Shown in pieces: positions 1 through 12,403 of a stretch of 64,000 bases of DNA. Source of the DNA: Glandiceps talaboti (Eukaryota > Hemichordata > Enteropneusta > Spengelidae). The position numbers and the translations under genes were made by a program. How positions within the stretch are numbered: the first letter of the stretch is position 1; each line of letters starts with the position of its first letter. The DNA is taken from positions 24,660,449 through 24,724,448 of the forward strand of contig NC_135553.1 in the NCBI RefSeq assembly GCF_964340395.1. The letters run 5' to 3'. Below the pieces are notes generated by a model. It worked only from the letters and a program-made list of their open reading frames with translations, was not told the origin of the DNA and made no database searches.

Positions 1-3000
1 CACAACATACTGTAGCCCTACACATTTTGTAACAATTTACTGCTAGCTTAAAATAAAACAATTAACAAAAACACGTTCTGCACCGAAATAATCTGCATGT
101 GTCCCAATATTTAGTAAGACTCATTCATTAGTAATGTAAATGAACATATCATTCTTTATATTCTTTTCCTCTCATAATGATTTTTCTTGTCTTGTAAACA
201 TTTTTTAATGTAAATTTGCCACTGCTTCCTAACGCTTGGTCATAATTGACCTCCTACAGGACCTTAGCTACTGACAAGTACATCGAGTTAAAAAATTTCA
301 GGAAAAACTATGTTTTGGTACAAATGGTTAGAAGTACCAGCAGAATATGACTTACGGATGATATAGAACACAACTGTTGATCTAGGGGACCGGTCAGTTT
401 TTCGGCTTGGGAGTGGGGATAGGTGGATTTTTCCCATCGGACCGACAACTGAGAAGTCACTGACTTCCCCTCTCTGTAATACCAAAAACTTGCTAAACTT
501 CCCATCACTTATTTCTAAAACATGATGACACCCCCCCCCCCCCCCACATCATATTCGCATGCCAGGTATTTAATCGTTAAATGGTAGAGGGAAGAGCTTA
601 TAATTATGACTGGAATATGTTTACCTCTCACTGGTGGGGGGGGGGTCCTAGAGGTCTCCCTTATGAACTCTGGAGATTGTTTGACTCTTAAAGGCACTTC
701 TTAGGTTATTCTGACCATTTCAGACAAGTAGCTTTACAATTGACAGTATCATATTCAGCAACTATTCTTTATACATAGAGGGGTTGAAATGTGTTCTTAA
801 AAAGTTCAATTGAATCATTATAGTAAAGGTCAGTGCTGGTTGGTTGCGTCATTGGTAGGCCTAGGGGGCCCGGGAGAGTTTGAGATTTTCTTTACCCCCA
901 GTCTTTAAAGGCAACTTCTAGGCTGTTCATAGCCTTTTAGGCAATATTTCACAGCTTTAAAAGATGGACCATCTAAAACTGACAATTAATCTCTATACAT
1001 AGGGTTGATAATGACGTCATGACAATAAAAGGTTGGTGCATCCTCAGACCACTAAAAGAATAGTCTGACTCAGAGGTGCATCTTGATTTTGGTTGACCGA
1101 GTGTCTCCCATTCATCTGGGGTTAGTTAGGGGGTTGTAGCAGCAGAAGTTGTTTGGCTCTATTAAGGGAATATTTAAGTTATTTATATCCTTTATAATAA
1201 GTTCACACCTTCAAAATGCTAAAGCTAATGTAAGTTTTAAATCTCTTTCGCATGTCACATAAAATGGTAGTGTCCATAACATAATTTGGTATAGTAGCAT
1301 TACTATTGCAGCTATAGCACTTTGGTATGGTTATCAATTCATCCCCCGGTCGAAGAAACTGACCGGTCCCTTAAAGTGAACACCAAAATGACCGTTGACA
1401 GGAAAAGACGTAAATGTAAAGACAAAAAATATGTGGAATATTTTTTTTAAAAAATTATAAATGTGAATATAATAATTACAAACATAACTGTCACAAGTTT
1501 GTTTTTTTGTAAATTTGGTGACATGGGAAACTGCAGCAGAAACTATTTTTTTCGGCATATTTCATCCTTACACATCATTATATTGGGTTTCAGTCCTCTT
1601 TCATTAAACCACCCCACCATATACACGTCTCTTCTCCTCTACTGCTCATCTTTCTTATCCCCTCCTTTCATCTTCTCATTCCTATATCTCTACAGCACCT
1701 CTCCTACTCTCCCCACACACATGTATACACACATATGCTCTTCTCCTTCTCCCCTCTCTCTTCACGCTCTCCTAGGAGCTTCGATTGATATAATATTCAT
1801 CCATAAAACAGATAGAAATCACAATGCAATGCCAAATCAGCACAAAAATACAGGCGGTATACGGTCATCCAGTGAGAATGTCGCGTATATGTAATAGGTA
1901 AGCCCTCACGCCATGCATATTGAGTGGCCCGGGACCGGCCTTCCTATCCCCGACCTTCGGTATTCTTATCTCATGATTGTCCAAAGGTGCGTTTGATTGC
2001 TGGGGTTGGAAACCCGAGATCTGTTTGTTAGGGGGAGGGGGTACATTTACACTTTTTTTTACCCCAGTAAGTTAAACATTATACATTATCTATGCTTTCC
2101 CTCGACTTTGTGTATGGAGCATGCTGACATCGGGTCATTACTCTTACATGTAAGAAGTAAGTCCTTTTGACATGGAAAATTAATTTAGGCGATCAGAACT
2201 TCAAAACTCAGACTTCACTTAATGCTGGTGAGATGAGACAGACTCGTCTTTTTTGGACCTTTATTTTATAAAGAAAATATATAGTGAAGGTAGTTACTCC
2301 AATTACAGGTACTCTGAAAGTATCATAATATATACAGATTAGGGCGAAAACAGAGGTTTAGAAATAAGTCAGAAGTAATAAAACAACGTTTAAAGTCAAG
2401 AATGAGTGAAATTTGTTTAAAAGACTTGATTTCAAAATGTAATGCTCACAACAGTGAAAGTAAAATTATGAGTAACATAAACTTAGTCTCTGTTACTAAT
2501 TTTTTTTTTTTTACAAAAACTTCTTTTTATTTCTGTCTTCTTTCTCAATCTCTGTTTTCGCCCAATTCTGTATGAAATATATATATTGAAAAGTCAACTA
2601 CACATGTACATGCAAGTTTTATATGTAAATACAACGTGTTACACCGTATCAACTGTTTACAGACTTTAAACCGACAATGTTGTAACAGCTGGTGTTTTCG
2701 ATGTAGTACTAGTAGTAGGCCTTCGTCATGCATATCCAAATGAATTATATATTTGCAACTTTTGGCGAGAATGATGACACATTTACCATTTTAGTTACAG
2801 AAAAGATAGTTCATCAGTAATATCTTCTAACGATCTCCTTTATCTAAACAGTGAGATTCTCTGTAATTTTGAAAGGCGACACCCTAAAAACAGGCATCAT
2901 AGTGTGGAAGTAGAGAGGATTATTGGGATTATTGCATCTGACATTTGCAATCATTGGAAAAAGACTAACGGATGAACTCTTTGCAATAAATTCTGGATAG

Positions 3001-3360
3001 TTTGCATCAATTAATTCTTATATCGTGTCAGTGTGTATTTATTTATTTATGTATTTATTTATTTATTTATTTATATTAGGGTTGGCGATACATTTCGCAT
3101 CCCGGAAGTTACATGTAATGGTGTGGCATTTTGCTTTTTAAAACTGGATCATAAGCTTACACAGCTTTCATCAAATGTTTATTCGGGCAATATATTCTCC
3201 TACATGTTGACCCCCCTAATAAAAAACCCAACAACCCAGAGTACCTCATATTAAGAGCACATGTCCTTGATTGTAAAGGTTCCCCCGTTCGGTACCTACA
3301 GCGTAACACCCCTCCCCTAATATTAACATGACCATCCCTTACAAGGGGCGGACACGGCTT
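1..3360. other. Upstream DNA without a recognisable gene
   Basis: No exon-like reading frame with recognisable protein similarity was found here. The stretch holds a poly-C run near 531-546, a poly-G run near 637-646, a pyrimidine-rich low-complexity segment around 1600-1770 and a short TTTA tetranucleotide tract near 3036-3075. An inverted repeat pair (about 386-410 and 1345-1370) may mark a degenerate element. The open frame at 1463-1894 is compositionally simple and is not called as a gene. Confidence 0.6.
386..1370. repeat. Inverted-repeat pair, possible degenerate element
   Basis: The segment around 386-405 (core GGGACCGGTCAGTTT) recurs as its reverse complement around 1347-1370, with looser similarity extending a few tens of bases inward. 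About 960 bp lie between the arms. Terminal repeats of an old non-autonomous element would explain it, but no target duplication was identified. Confidence 0.35.
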
Positions 3361-3851
3361 CATATTGTCAACACGTCGTTACGCGTTCAATGCACAGTCG
3401 GAACGCAACCACCCACCATAGAGGGCGTTCATCATGCAGAGGTCACGTGATTATTTTCAAATATGGCAGCTCCGTAAGACAAATGTTCACGTACGCGAAA
3501 CACGGGCTGATTTTCACAGTTAAGTCAAGTTTCCATTGAAATGGCCGTAGATTTGGTGAAAGTAGGTATTTAGGACAATTTATGAGAAATTATATGCCTC
3601 CTGCACCGTGCGATCACACTGTGGACATTTTTTCCTAGAATGACCTCGTCGGAAATCTTGTGTGAAATTTACCATTTTCCACATTTGACGACCTGAATCT
3701 CAAAAAGTTTTGATGGTAGAAAAATAAGTATCACATGGAAGATAGACAATGTATTCATCTGTAATTGAGCCAAATTTGAACGTTGGTGGACTTTTTATAT
3801 AAAAGTGCTGCAGTTTTTTGTGAACGATCTTGGTACCAGCAATGACGGTAC

Positions 3852-4626
3852 TTACTGTATTACATGCATGGGTGAAAGATCGAACACATACCGATACGTA
3901 TGTACAGGGATTTGACCACCCGATAGATAACTCCATGATCTTAAATTGGAAATATGCAAATACCGAGTACAAAAGAGAGAAAAGACTGAAGATTGAAAGT
4001 CAAAAGGTGAAGAAATCAAGTAGTAAGAATTGAAGACACCATTAGCAAGGCAGAGTAATTGTAAAGCTATCAATATATTGTCATTTTCACTTTTAACAGT
4101 GCATATATTTCCACTGCTTCTCGTGCTACTATATGAAAATAGGAAATAATTAACAAAATCGAACAGTGTAAAGACAGTGGAAGGAAGTATTACGACTACT
4201 AGAAATAGAAGTATAGGCAGGAGAAAAAGTAAAAGACAAGAGGTCATTTGATATCCAAAAGAATGAACTAAAGTAAGATCAACTTGTATTTTATAAGGAT
4301 CAGAATGCTTCTCATCATTGAACAAGTTGACACCGATTCTATGACACAAAACTTGGTCATTTCTTGCACCAATTTCATCACAAACATTTTGGATTATAGC
4401 GTCTCTTTCATAAGGAGATTTCAACTGTCTGAGCTTCAATTTCACCAAAATCAAACGAGAGGACACTCTCTGAATGTAGACCGTGTTCAACTGTCCCCTG
4501 GTGTACATGGCCCAATGTATGCATGCCAACGGGCAGTGATGCAGGCAGCAATGCGAGGAGTAACACAAAAACAGTTCCACTAATCACTGCCTGCGTAATC
4601 AGAACTTTAGAGCTACAAACTATCAT
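3852..4626 (-). pseudogene. Possible frame-broken reading frame for a small membrane or secreted protein
   Basis: I do not recognise this protein. On the minus strand an ATG at 4626 opens a frame whose first residues include a long hydrophobic stretch (a signal peptide or signal anchor, roughly residues 8-32). It continues to a stop at 4408. The overlapping frame continues at the same place with charged, protein-like sequence (SPYERDAIIQNVCDEIGARN), followed by a second very hydrophobic segment, to 3852. The N-terminal part of that second frame looks like an out-of-frame reading of the first, so one coding sequence with a one-base break near 4415-4425 is the simplest reading. It could be a pseudogene, an assembly error, or two chance frames. 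No clear splice sites rescue the frame. Confidence 0.3.
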
Positions 4627-4738
4627 TTTGAACACCAGTACAAAGTACACCGAGTATGTGACAGCACAACACTTGCCTGGTAACAGTAGAAGCAAACAAA
4701 AAGACGGCGTTTTTCACTGATAACAGCGATCGTAAAAC

Positions 4739-5300
4739 AAAAAGTACAAACTTGACCGCCCAAAATAACGATCGTAAAAATACCAACTTGACCGCCCAAA
4801 ATAATAATGGCGGTAAGCCTCAGAAAGCGTGTACGACAAATGGGTTTCTAACACGAACAAAGTAAAGAGATCAACCAACCATCAAATAAAATTAAACAAG
4901 ATAATATGATAACAAAATGAAAAAGTACAAACTTGACCGCCCAAAATAACGATCGTAAAAATACCAACTTGACCGCCCAAAATAATAATGGTGGTAAAGC
5001 CACAGAAACCGTGTAAGGCAAATGGGTTTCTAACGCGAACAAAGTAAAGAGATCAACCAACCATCAAATAAAATTAAACAAAATAATATGATAACAAAAT
5101 GAAAAAGTACAAACTTGACCGCCCAAAATAACGATCGTAAAAATACCAACTTGACCGCCCAAAATAATAATGGCGGTAAAGCCTCAGAAACCGTGTAAGG
5201 CAAATGGGTTTCTAACACGAACAAAGTAAAGAGATCAACCAACCAACCATCAAATAAAATTAAACAAAATAATATGATAACAAAATGAAAAAGGACAATC
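4739..5300. repeat. Tandem repeat, about 182-bp unit, three copies
   Basis: Copies begin near 4740, 4921 and 5102, and a short fourth start lies near 5288 (spacings 181, 182 and 186). Each unit has an internal partial duplication of the motif CTTGACCGCCCAAAATAA. The near-identical 70-aa open frames on the minus strand are by-products of the repeat. It lies about 0.6 kb upstream of the fucosidase start codon. Confidence 0.9.
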
Positions 5301-5887
5301 TTGACTTGTTACATGTAAAAGTATCAAAAAAATGACGAACACAACTCAGAATGCAGAGAGGTAACAAGTACACGTCCAGCTCCTGGGATGACCGAGCGTG
5401 AAATGACGTAGTTCAGTCAGGCCAGGGTCAAAGTTGGGTTTCGCAAATGCTTCTGGGAGTAGATACAAGAAATTTCCTAGACTTTTACAAAAAATAATAA
5501 ATTTTTCAAAAATAATCTTAAAATGCAAAAATTACTGTTTATATAAAAGTGCTGCAGTTCTAAAAAACCCGGAAGTGCGACAAAAATTACTTCGGCTTGT
5601 TATGGGGTCATGCAATTTATTTCTTCTTTTCACCAGAAAGATACGCCAATTGGACATGTAAATGCAGAAACATAAAGCTCAGTTATGAAATTGAATATAC
5701 TGTAAATTTCAGTCGAAAATTTTCAACAGTTGTTTACAGTAAACGGCTTATAAAATTACGCGGGAATGTAACACCGTACTTCCGGGTTTGATTACTATCT
5801 GACGCTGAGGGCGCCAGCAAGAATAGAAATCGTCATGAATAACGGTCAAATGGGTGACCTGCGTTCCGACTGTGCAGTGAAACGACG
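5301..5887 (+). promoter_or_regulatory. Fucosidase upstream region with ETS-like sites
   Basis: This stretch just upstream of the fucosidase ATG should hold its promoter and 5' UTR. Two ETS-type motifs are visible, CCGGAAGT at 5569-5576 and the inverted ACTTCCGGGT at 5778-5787, together with a TATATAAA string at 5540-5547. ETS sites are common in TATA-less animal housekeeping promoters, which fits a lysosomal enzyme. The transcription start cannot be placed from sequence alone. Confidence 0.35.
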
Positions 5888-6228
5888 ATGGCGTCTGCTC
5901 TCGGTGTGTTTCTCCAAATTTGTCTCTTTAGCGGCATTCTTGCCGGCTATGAACCGAACTGGAAGTCTCTAGATAGTCGTCCGCTCCCTTCGTGGTACGA
6001 CGATGCTAAGTTTGGGATCTTCATGCACTGGGGAGTATTTTCAGTGCCAAGTTTCGGTTCCGAGTGGTTCTGGTGGTCGTGGCAAGGTGCTAAAAATCCC
6101 ACATACATTGAGTTTATGACTGAAAACTATCCCCCAAATTTCGTGTACCCGGATTTTGCACCGATGTTCAAAGCAGAGTTTTACGATCCCGATGTATGGG
6201 CAGAGCTGTTGGAGGCATCGGGAGCTAG
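5888..6228 (+). CDS. FUCA: Fucosidase exon 1
   Basis: Codes residues 1-113 plus two bases of codon 114. It carries the signal peptide, the conserved [20 protein letters not shown] block of GH29 and the SEWFWW segment. The donor is AG|GTGAGC. Confidence 0.93.
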
Positions 6229-6980
6229 GTGAGCTGTGAGATATTTTATCAGACTGTATAATTACATAAAACGTACCGGAAGCAATGTTGTAACTTGGGC
6301 AAACTTGGTCTCGATAGCGTCTATTGGCAAACCTTGAGAAACCCCTGCATGCGCGCATCAATATCCCGCCACACACCATGCCACATACACACGGAACCTC
6401 AACGATTACTCACTCTAGTTGTTTTACTACAGTTCTGTATAGAAATGTATACATCTCTCTCAATTTTAACCGTGGCCTTAAACATGGCAACACTAAACAT
6501 AATTATTTTGTTTGTTTGTTTGTTTGTTTGTTTGGTTTTTTGTTCGTTCGTTCGTTCGTTCGTTCACGGCCAAATGGTATCTGATAGCAAAGCAGACATT
6601 TACTTTCTGATATTTTTTATAATCATATACCTGGTTTATGAAAAAAAGAGAATTAACTGCCACCTGTGACATCCAAAAATGTACTAATATTTCATAATAA
6701 TAAAATACATACACAGGATGTGATGTTTCATATTTATATTATCATAATTGCAATAACATAGAGATGAAGAAAATGTGAATACTGATAAAAATTTATATGC
6801 AGTATGTGACTGTTTTACCAATCACACCCCTCCCATTTTGCCAGTATGTAGTGTATTTTACCATATTTTAGGTCTATGAAAAATGTTTGTTTTATATCTG
6901 TTTTGGATAGATAGATTCATTTTTACCTCCCATATGGGCAGGCAATGTTATGTTTTTGTCTGTCTGTCTGCGTCTGCCTG

Positions 6981-7011
<31 letters not shown>

Positions 7012-7396
7012 ATGTGTTTGTGAACATATTTCAAAAACTACTGCTCCAATTCTTATGACAATTGCCACACATTACAAGAACTGATTACATTTTTGTACAA
7101 AAGATATGCATATTAATGAGTTATTTGCATAAATAATGAGATTTGATCATTGAGCAATATCTTGAGAATGAATAGGCTTGAAATTACATGTAACTTAGCA
7201 CATAGATTAATGATAAGTAATGTTTGAGTACATAGTACATACTGTTTCATGGAACATACCGTGCAATATTAATGAGAAATTTTAATTAATAGAGAGAGTG
7301 CAACTTTCCAGAGTGTGAAGCTATCAACATATTCATATTCATATTCAGTTTCAAAGTTGACTTTATGCATGTCAACACAGTAAGTTATGTGTACCA

Positions 7397-7442
<46 letters not shown>

Positions 7443-9023
7443 GGCTTCTATTTATGTGTTTTCTTGCTTGCATGTTTGATTGTTTTTTATAACTTTATTA
7501 CTTAACATGCTGTGGAAAGCATGGTATAGTAAACACAACACAATACAATACAATACAATACAATACAATACAATACAATACAATACAATACAATACAATA
7601 CAAGACAAAAATACAATACACATTACTTTTCTGCTAAGTAACTGTAAAAATATGAAATTACTAGACCCATTCAGGTAATAACAACTCGTTAACAAACTAT
7701 TATAAATTATTTGAAATTACAGAACATGTGATATATCTGTCCATGTATTTGACACTTATATAATCTTTGCATATTCACTCTATTTTTTCCCTTTGGATGA
7801 TTCACCTGTATAATACATGTGTATCATTCCTCCATATCTCTTAGTCAAAACAAGCAATCTTCATTTGCTAACCTTGTGCTGCAATTGAAAACTGTCCCCT
7901 TACGAGAGGCATTCAGTTTACATCTGGTATGGTTTTTCGTCAATCTGATTAAAATCCGATGTAGATGTCAGCTAATCGTGCATTGCTATCTTACCATCGT
8001 TATTTAGCTTGAATTGACCTTCGTAGTACATGTTTACATTTTTTAGCCTGATCGCCGTAGAGGAGGCGATCAGGCTAAAAAAATGTAAACATGTACTACG
8101 AAGGTCAATTCAAGCTAAATAACGATGGTAAGATAGCAATGCACGATTAGCCGACATCTACATCGGATTTTAATCAGATTGGGTTTTTCCTTTGCAAGGA
8201 TATGGGTATAAACTATTATATTATGCATGTACTTGTGTGACAATTCTAATAATCATCATGTCATCATTGTGTCTACTCTATTACTAACATACACTATCAA
8301 TCTAAAGGTAATAAGCACTAAGGAGTCATGAATATTTAGTGTACATCTAATACATATGTATGTCAGCCAAGTCCCATGAGACAACGGTGCTCCAGTATGA
8401 GAACAACATCAATGAAATAGGGTTTCAATTTGGTGTTTTGGATCCTCATTGCACAACCTTTGTGAGATGTAAAATCATGAAATGACTGTGCAGATACCAA
8501 ATTTTAGACCCTTTGACAAGTCTGGGAAAGCCAGCAACAAGTCTCTTGGCTAGACAGTTTGAAAATGCTTAAAATTTGGAGTGATACAATGGCTTCTTCA
8601 GATTGGTGTTGCTGGGGAGTGTGATATGGAATATGTTATTCCAAATTACAAATGCAACGCAGAAGAAAACAATCAACTTATGCCTGTTATACAATACATC
8701 TTAGTAATGCAGTTTAACTGTTGATCAATTATGGTATTGGAATACATAGCGAGCGGTTAGCTTGTACGTACACCTCTTACCTTTGCAGCATGGGTTGTTG
8801 GTGGCCGAGCAGTTAGCTTGTACACCTCTTACCTCTGCAGCCTGGGTCCGAACCTGCCAAACATTGGCTGGGTTTGATCAAAATTTAACCAGGTCTGTAT
8901 GTAAGAAGAATAATGATCAGTTTGACCCCAGCCAAACAACACAGCTTTTCCCTGGGTACTCCGGTTTCCTCCTGCTTCCTCAACATCATAGACAAATTTC
9001 CAAATTTATTTGGATGAATAAAG

Positions 9024-9055
<32 letters not shown>

Positions 9056-12000
9056 AAGTAAATTATGCATAGCCTATCATCCAATCATAAAGTTTGGAGC
9101 ATACAGATTTAGATTAGTTTATTATGACTTACAGATACTTGGTATTGACAAGTAAACATCATGAAGGCTGGACAAACTGGGGATCTAAGTATTCATGGAA
9201 CTGGAACTCTGTAGATGCAGGACCACATAGAGACCTTGTAGGTGAGAAGGACTGAGTTGCAGGCACTGTTAGCCTGTGTGTACAGCCCTGGCAGTGGCTA
9301 TGAGAAGACAATTATTACTCTTGTATTTGAGCCTTCGGTTTACTAAGATAGATGCAAACTAAACTATTGTCACAACATGTTCATACAATAGTGATGTTAT
9401 TGATTGGACTTTCATAGTCTCAGTAGGGAGTTCAAGTTCTATAAACTTGCAGTGTACTGTTTAGGGACTTCCAATGTTTATACTATCTTGATCACAATGG
9501 TGATTAGAATCACACAACAGAGGAACCGCTATCACCCATTTGTGTATTTTTACCACATTGAAGAACAATAGATTTAGATAGCGTCTGTCTTAGTAAATGG
9601 AAGGCTCGATTACCAGTGTCGTACGTAACAATAAGTGGCATAAACAAGCTAACTTAAGTCACTGTAAACCAAGATTATAAAAATTACAGTTTATGTTATA
9701 ACCTCAAGTTACAATGTTGTAATTTTGCATTTATTGTATTCAAAAGCCATTGGCTGAAAATACAAATCACCATGAATAAAAACACAATACAGTTAAAAAG
9801 TTACTGTTCCGATTCATTTACTTCAGCTCCTACTTACTGATAGAGCTAGCATGCTTGGGCAAGATTGCAAGACTTTCTAAATTAACTATTTGGTCAGATG
9901 ATAACTGAGCTCAGTAAATTTTTCATAAGATGGTGGAGAATAAAAATACTATGGAATATACGATAGTTACAATAAAGACCAAATGTACTTTAATATGTAG
10001 TATTAATTTGATGTATTCGTGTGACAGCATTTAATCAAGAGGTTTTTAACCTCACTCACCAGGGTTGTATTTTTAACCTCATTTCACCAGGTGTATTTTT
10101 TAACCTCATTTCACCCCGGAGGTTTATTTTTTAACCTCATTTCACCAGGTGTATTTTTTAACCTCATTTCACCCGGAGGTGTATTTTTTAATCTCATTTC
10201 ACCAGGTGTATTTTTAACCTCATTCCACCCAGGGTTGTATTTTTTAACCTCATTCCCACCAGGGGGTGTATTTTTTAACCTCATTCCCACCAGGGGGTGT
10301 ATTTTTTAACCTCATTCCCACCAGGGGGTGTATTTTTTTGTAACAAAACACTACAAGTTGGGGAAAAACTGGATTAAGATAAAAAACAACAAATTTAAAA
10401 CAACTTTAGATAAATACATGTATGCAATGATATACAAACTTTGGGATAGATAGATGGTTAGTAGAGTTCTCTTGAACTTCTTCCACCACTACCACCTTCA
10501 CCACCACCACTACCAGCACTAGCACCACCACCACCACTACCTTCACCACCACCACCACCTTCACACCACCACCACAACCACCTCCATCACCACCACTACC
10601 TTCACCACCACCACCACCACCACCACCACCACTACCTTCACACCACCACCACCACAACCACCTCCACCACCACCACCTCCACCACCACCACTATTACCTT
10701 CACCACTACCACCACTACTACCACCACCACCACTTCTACTACCTTCACCACCACCACCACCACCACCACTACTACCACCACCATCACCACCACCACAACC
10801 ACCTCCATCACCACCACTACCTTCACCACCACCACCACCACCACCACTACTTTCACACCACCACAACCACCTCCACCACCACCACCACCACTATTACCTT
10901 CACCACTACCACCACCACTACTACTACCTTCACCACCACCACCACCACTACTACCACCACCACTACTACTACCTTCACCACCACCACCACCACCACACAA
11001 GGCATTATGGGTATCAACACTCCCTAACTTGTCTTGTCTTTTCAGAATTGTTAAAGAATGATAGTTAAGATCAGATGAAGTATTTTGATGTCTTCTCTAT
11101 TTTTACAGGTGATCTAGCAAACTCTATCCGTAAGAAGACCAACATGCATTTTGGATTGTATTACTCTCTCTTTGAATGGTTCCATCCTTTGTATCTTGAA
11201 GACAAGAAGAATGGATTTCAAACACAGACGTATGTTAATGTATGTAGCAGTTTACATTCCATTATCTTTGTGGGTTTTTTAAGCTGTACTAGCAGCAACT
11301 GGAACATGTTTTGAAAAAAAAAAATCTTTTGGTAGGTACACTACCTTTCAATACTCTTAATATTGTACACCCTGAGCAGTATCGCATCACCTGTGGATAA
11401 GCATATTTTGTAGCTTTATACAAGGTAAATCAAATCAAATTGATTTTTGGGTCCACACCCACAAATCAGCACCCTCAATGGAGAGCATGATTTCAACCTG
11501 TTTCTGTACTGCTTATGGATAATATCGACCACTTGTTAATATGTACAATGTCTAATAATTGGTATTTTAACAATTTTCAGTGAATCGTCATTCTCACATT
11601 TAAGTGCTATCACTGAGTTGAGCAAGAAATACTATAGGAGATTTTATCTTAGCTTGCAAATTTTACAATGAAATCCAAATGACCAGTATGAAAGGAATAG
11701 ACACAACTGTGATTTTCAAGATAAACTCAATTGATAAGACCCCTGTATATAAACAATTACACTCTTTGGAAAGTTCAATTCAAACAATCAGTGCCAAGTT
11801 TGGTATCTGATAACAGGAGCAGAGCAGACACTGTGTATAAAAGGATGTTGTGTGTTATCTTTATTGTGTGTAAAGTGCAGACACTGTGTAAGGGATATTT
11901 GTGTGTTATCGTTATTGTGCCTATCTCAACATGACACCTTGTGATCAGTCTCACTGATCTTGATACATCAATTTAATAACATTTGCAAGCTAATAAGATA

Positions 12001-12363
12001 AAATCTTCAGTATATAGGGTAGTTCTTTTGTTGAGGTTTAACCTTTTCATGAGTTCTCTCAGACTGTTCATCTCTCATAAATTTTATTCCTAATCTAACA
12101 TTTTCCTTTAACACCATACTAAGTGTCATGGATGCAATCAGACAATAATTCTAGGCATTGTGTCATCATGAATTATTTTTTGACCTTTGACCTTGATAGG
12201 ATGTGGTAAAGCCACAGTTAGCAGAGATAATTAATACATACAAACCTGAAGTGTTGTGGTCTGATGGTGACTGGGAAGCTCCTGATACATACTGGAATAG
12301 TACTGAATTCCTGGCATGGCTGTACAATGACAGGTCAGGATACTATAGTCATGGAGATTTACC

Positions 12364-12403
<40 letters not shown>

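Larger units (their letters stand above)
6900..7930 (+). repeat. Microsatellite-bearing dispersed element, copy A
   Basis: A TCTG tract near 6957-7010 is followed by a stretch that includes an 'aactrctgctccaattc' type segment and an ATGAGTTATTTGCATAAATAATGA segment near 7117-7140. The far end may be the segment ACGAGAGGCATTCAGTTTAC at 7901-7920. Similarly ordered blocks recur near 21900-22245, and a similar head recurs near 16385. The outer limits are approximate and other simple repeats have expanded inside. Confidence 0.5.
6229..9134 (+). other. Fucosidase intron 1
   Basis: Phase 2 intron of 2.9 kb with no coding content seen. It is packed with repeats: TTTG/TTCG tetranucleotides (6508-6564), a TCTG tract (about 6957-7010), GTT (7398-7443), CAATA (about 7534-7603), a large palindrome (7939-8181) and a tRNA-like SINE (about 8746-9054) ending about 80 bp before exon 2. 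Confidence 0.85.
9242..11108 (+). other. Fucosidase intron 2
   Basis: Phase 1 intron of about 1.9 kb. Nothing coding is seen in 9242-10030. The remainder holds a 26-bp tandem array (about 10040-10345) and a very long CCA/CCACTA triplet region (about 10475-10997) that ends about 110 bp before exon 3. Confidence 0.85.

Noticed and set aside
1463-1894. 143-codon open frame on the plus strand
   Set aside because: Pyrimidine-rich, low-complexity sequence with no recognisable domain and no exon signals.
8802-8870. Functional tRNA gene
   Set aside because: Only A-box-like and B-box-like strings are present; no full cloverleaf was seen, and the body and ATT tail indicate a SINE.
10406-11000. Long Gly/Val-rich open frames on the minus strand
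   Set aside because: They are translations of the CCA triplet repeat in fucosidase intron 2; frames stay open only because the repeat lacks stop codons.
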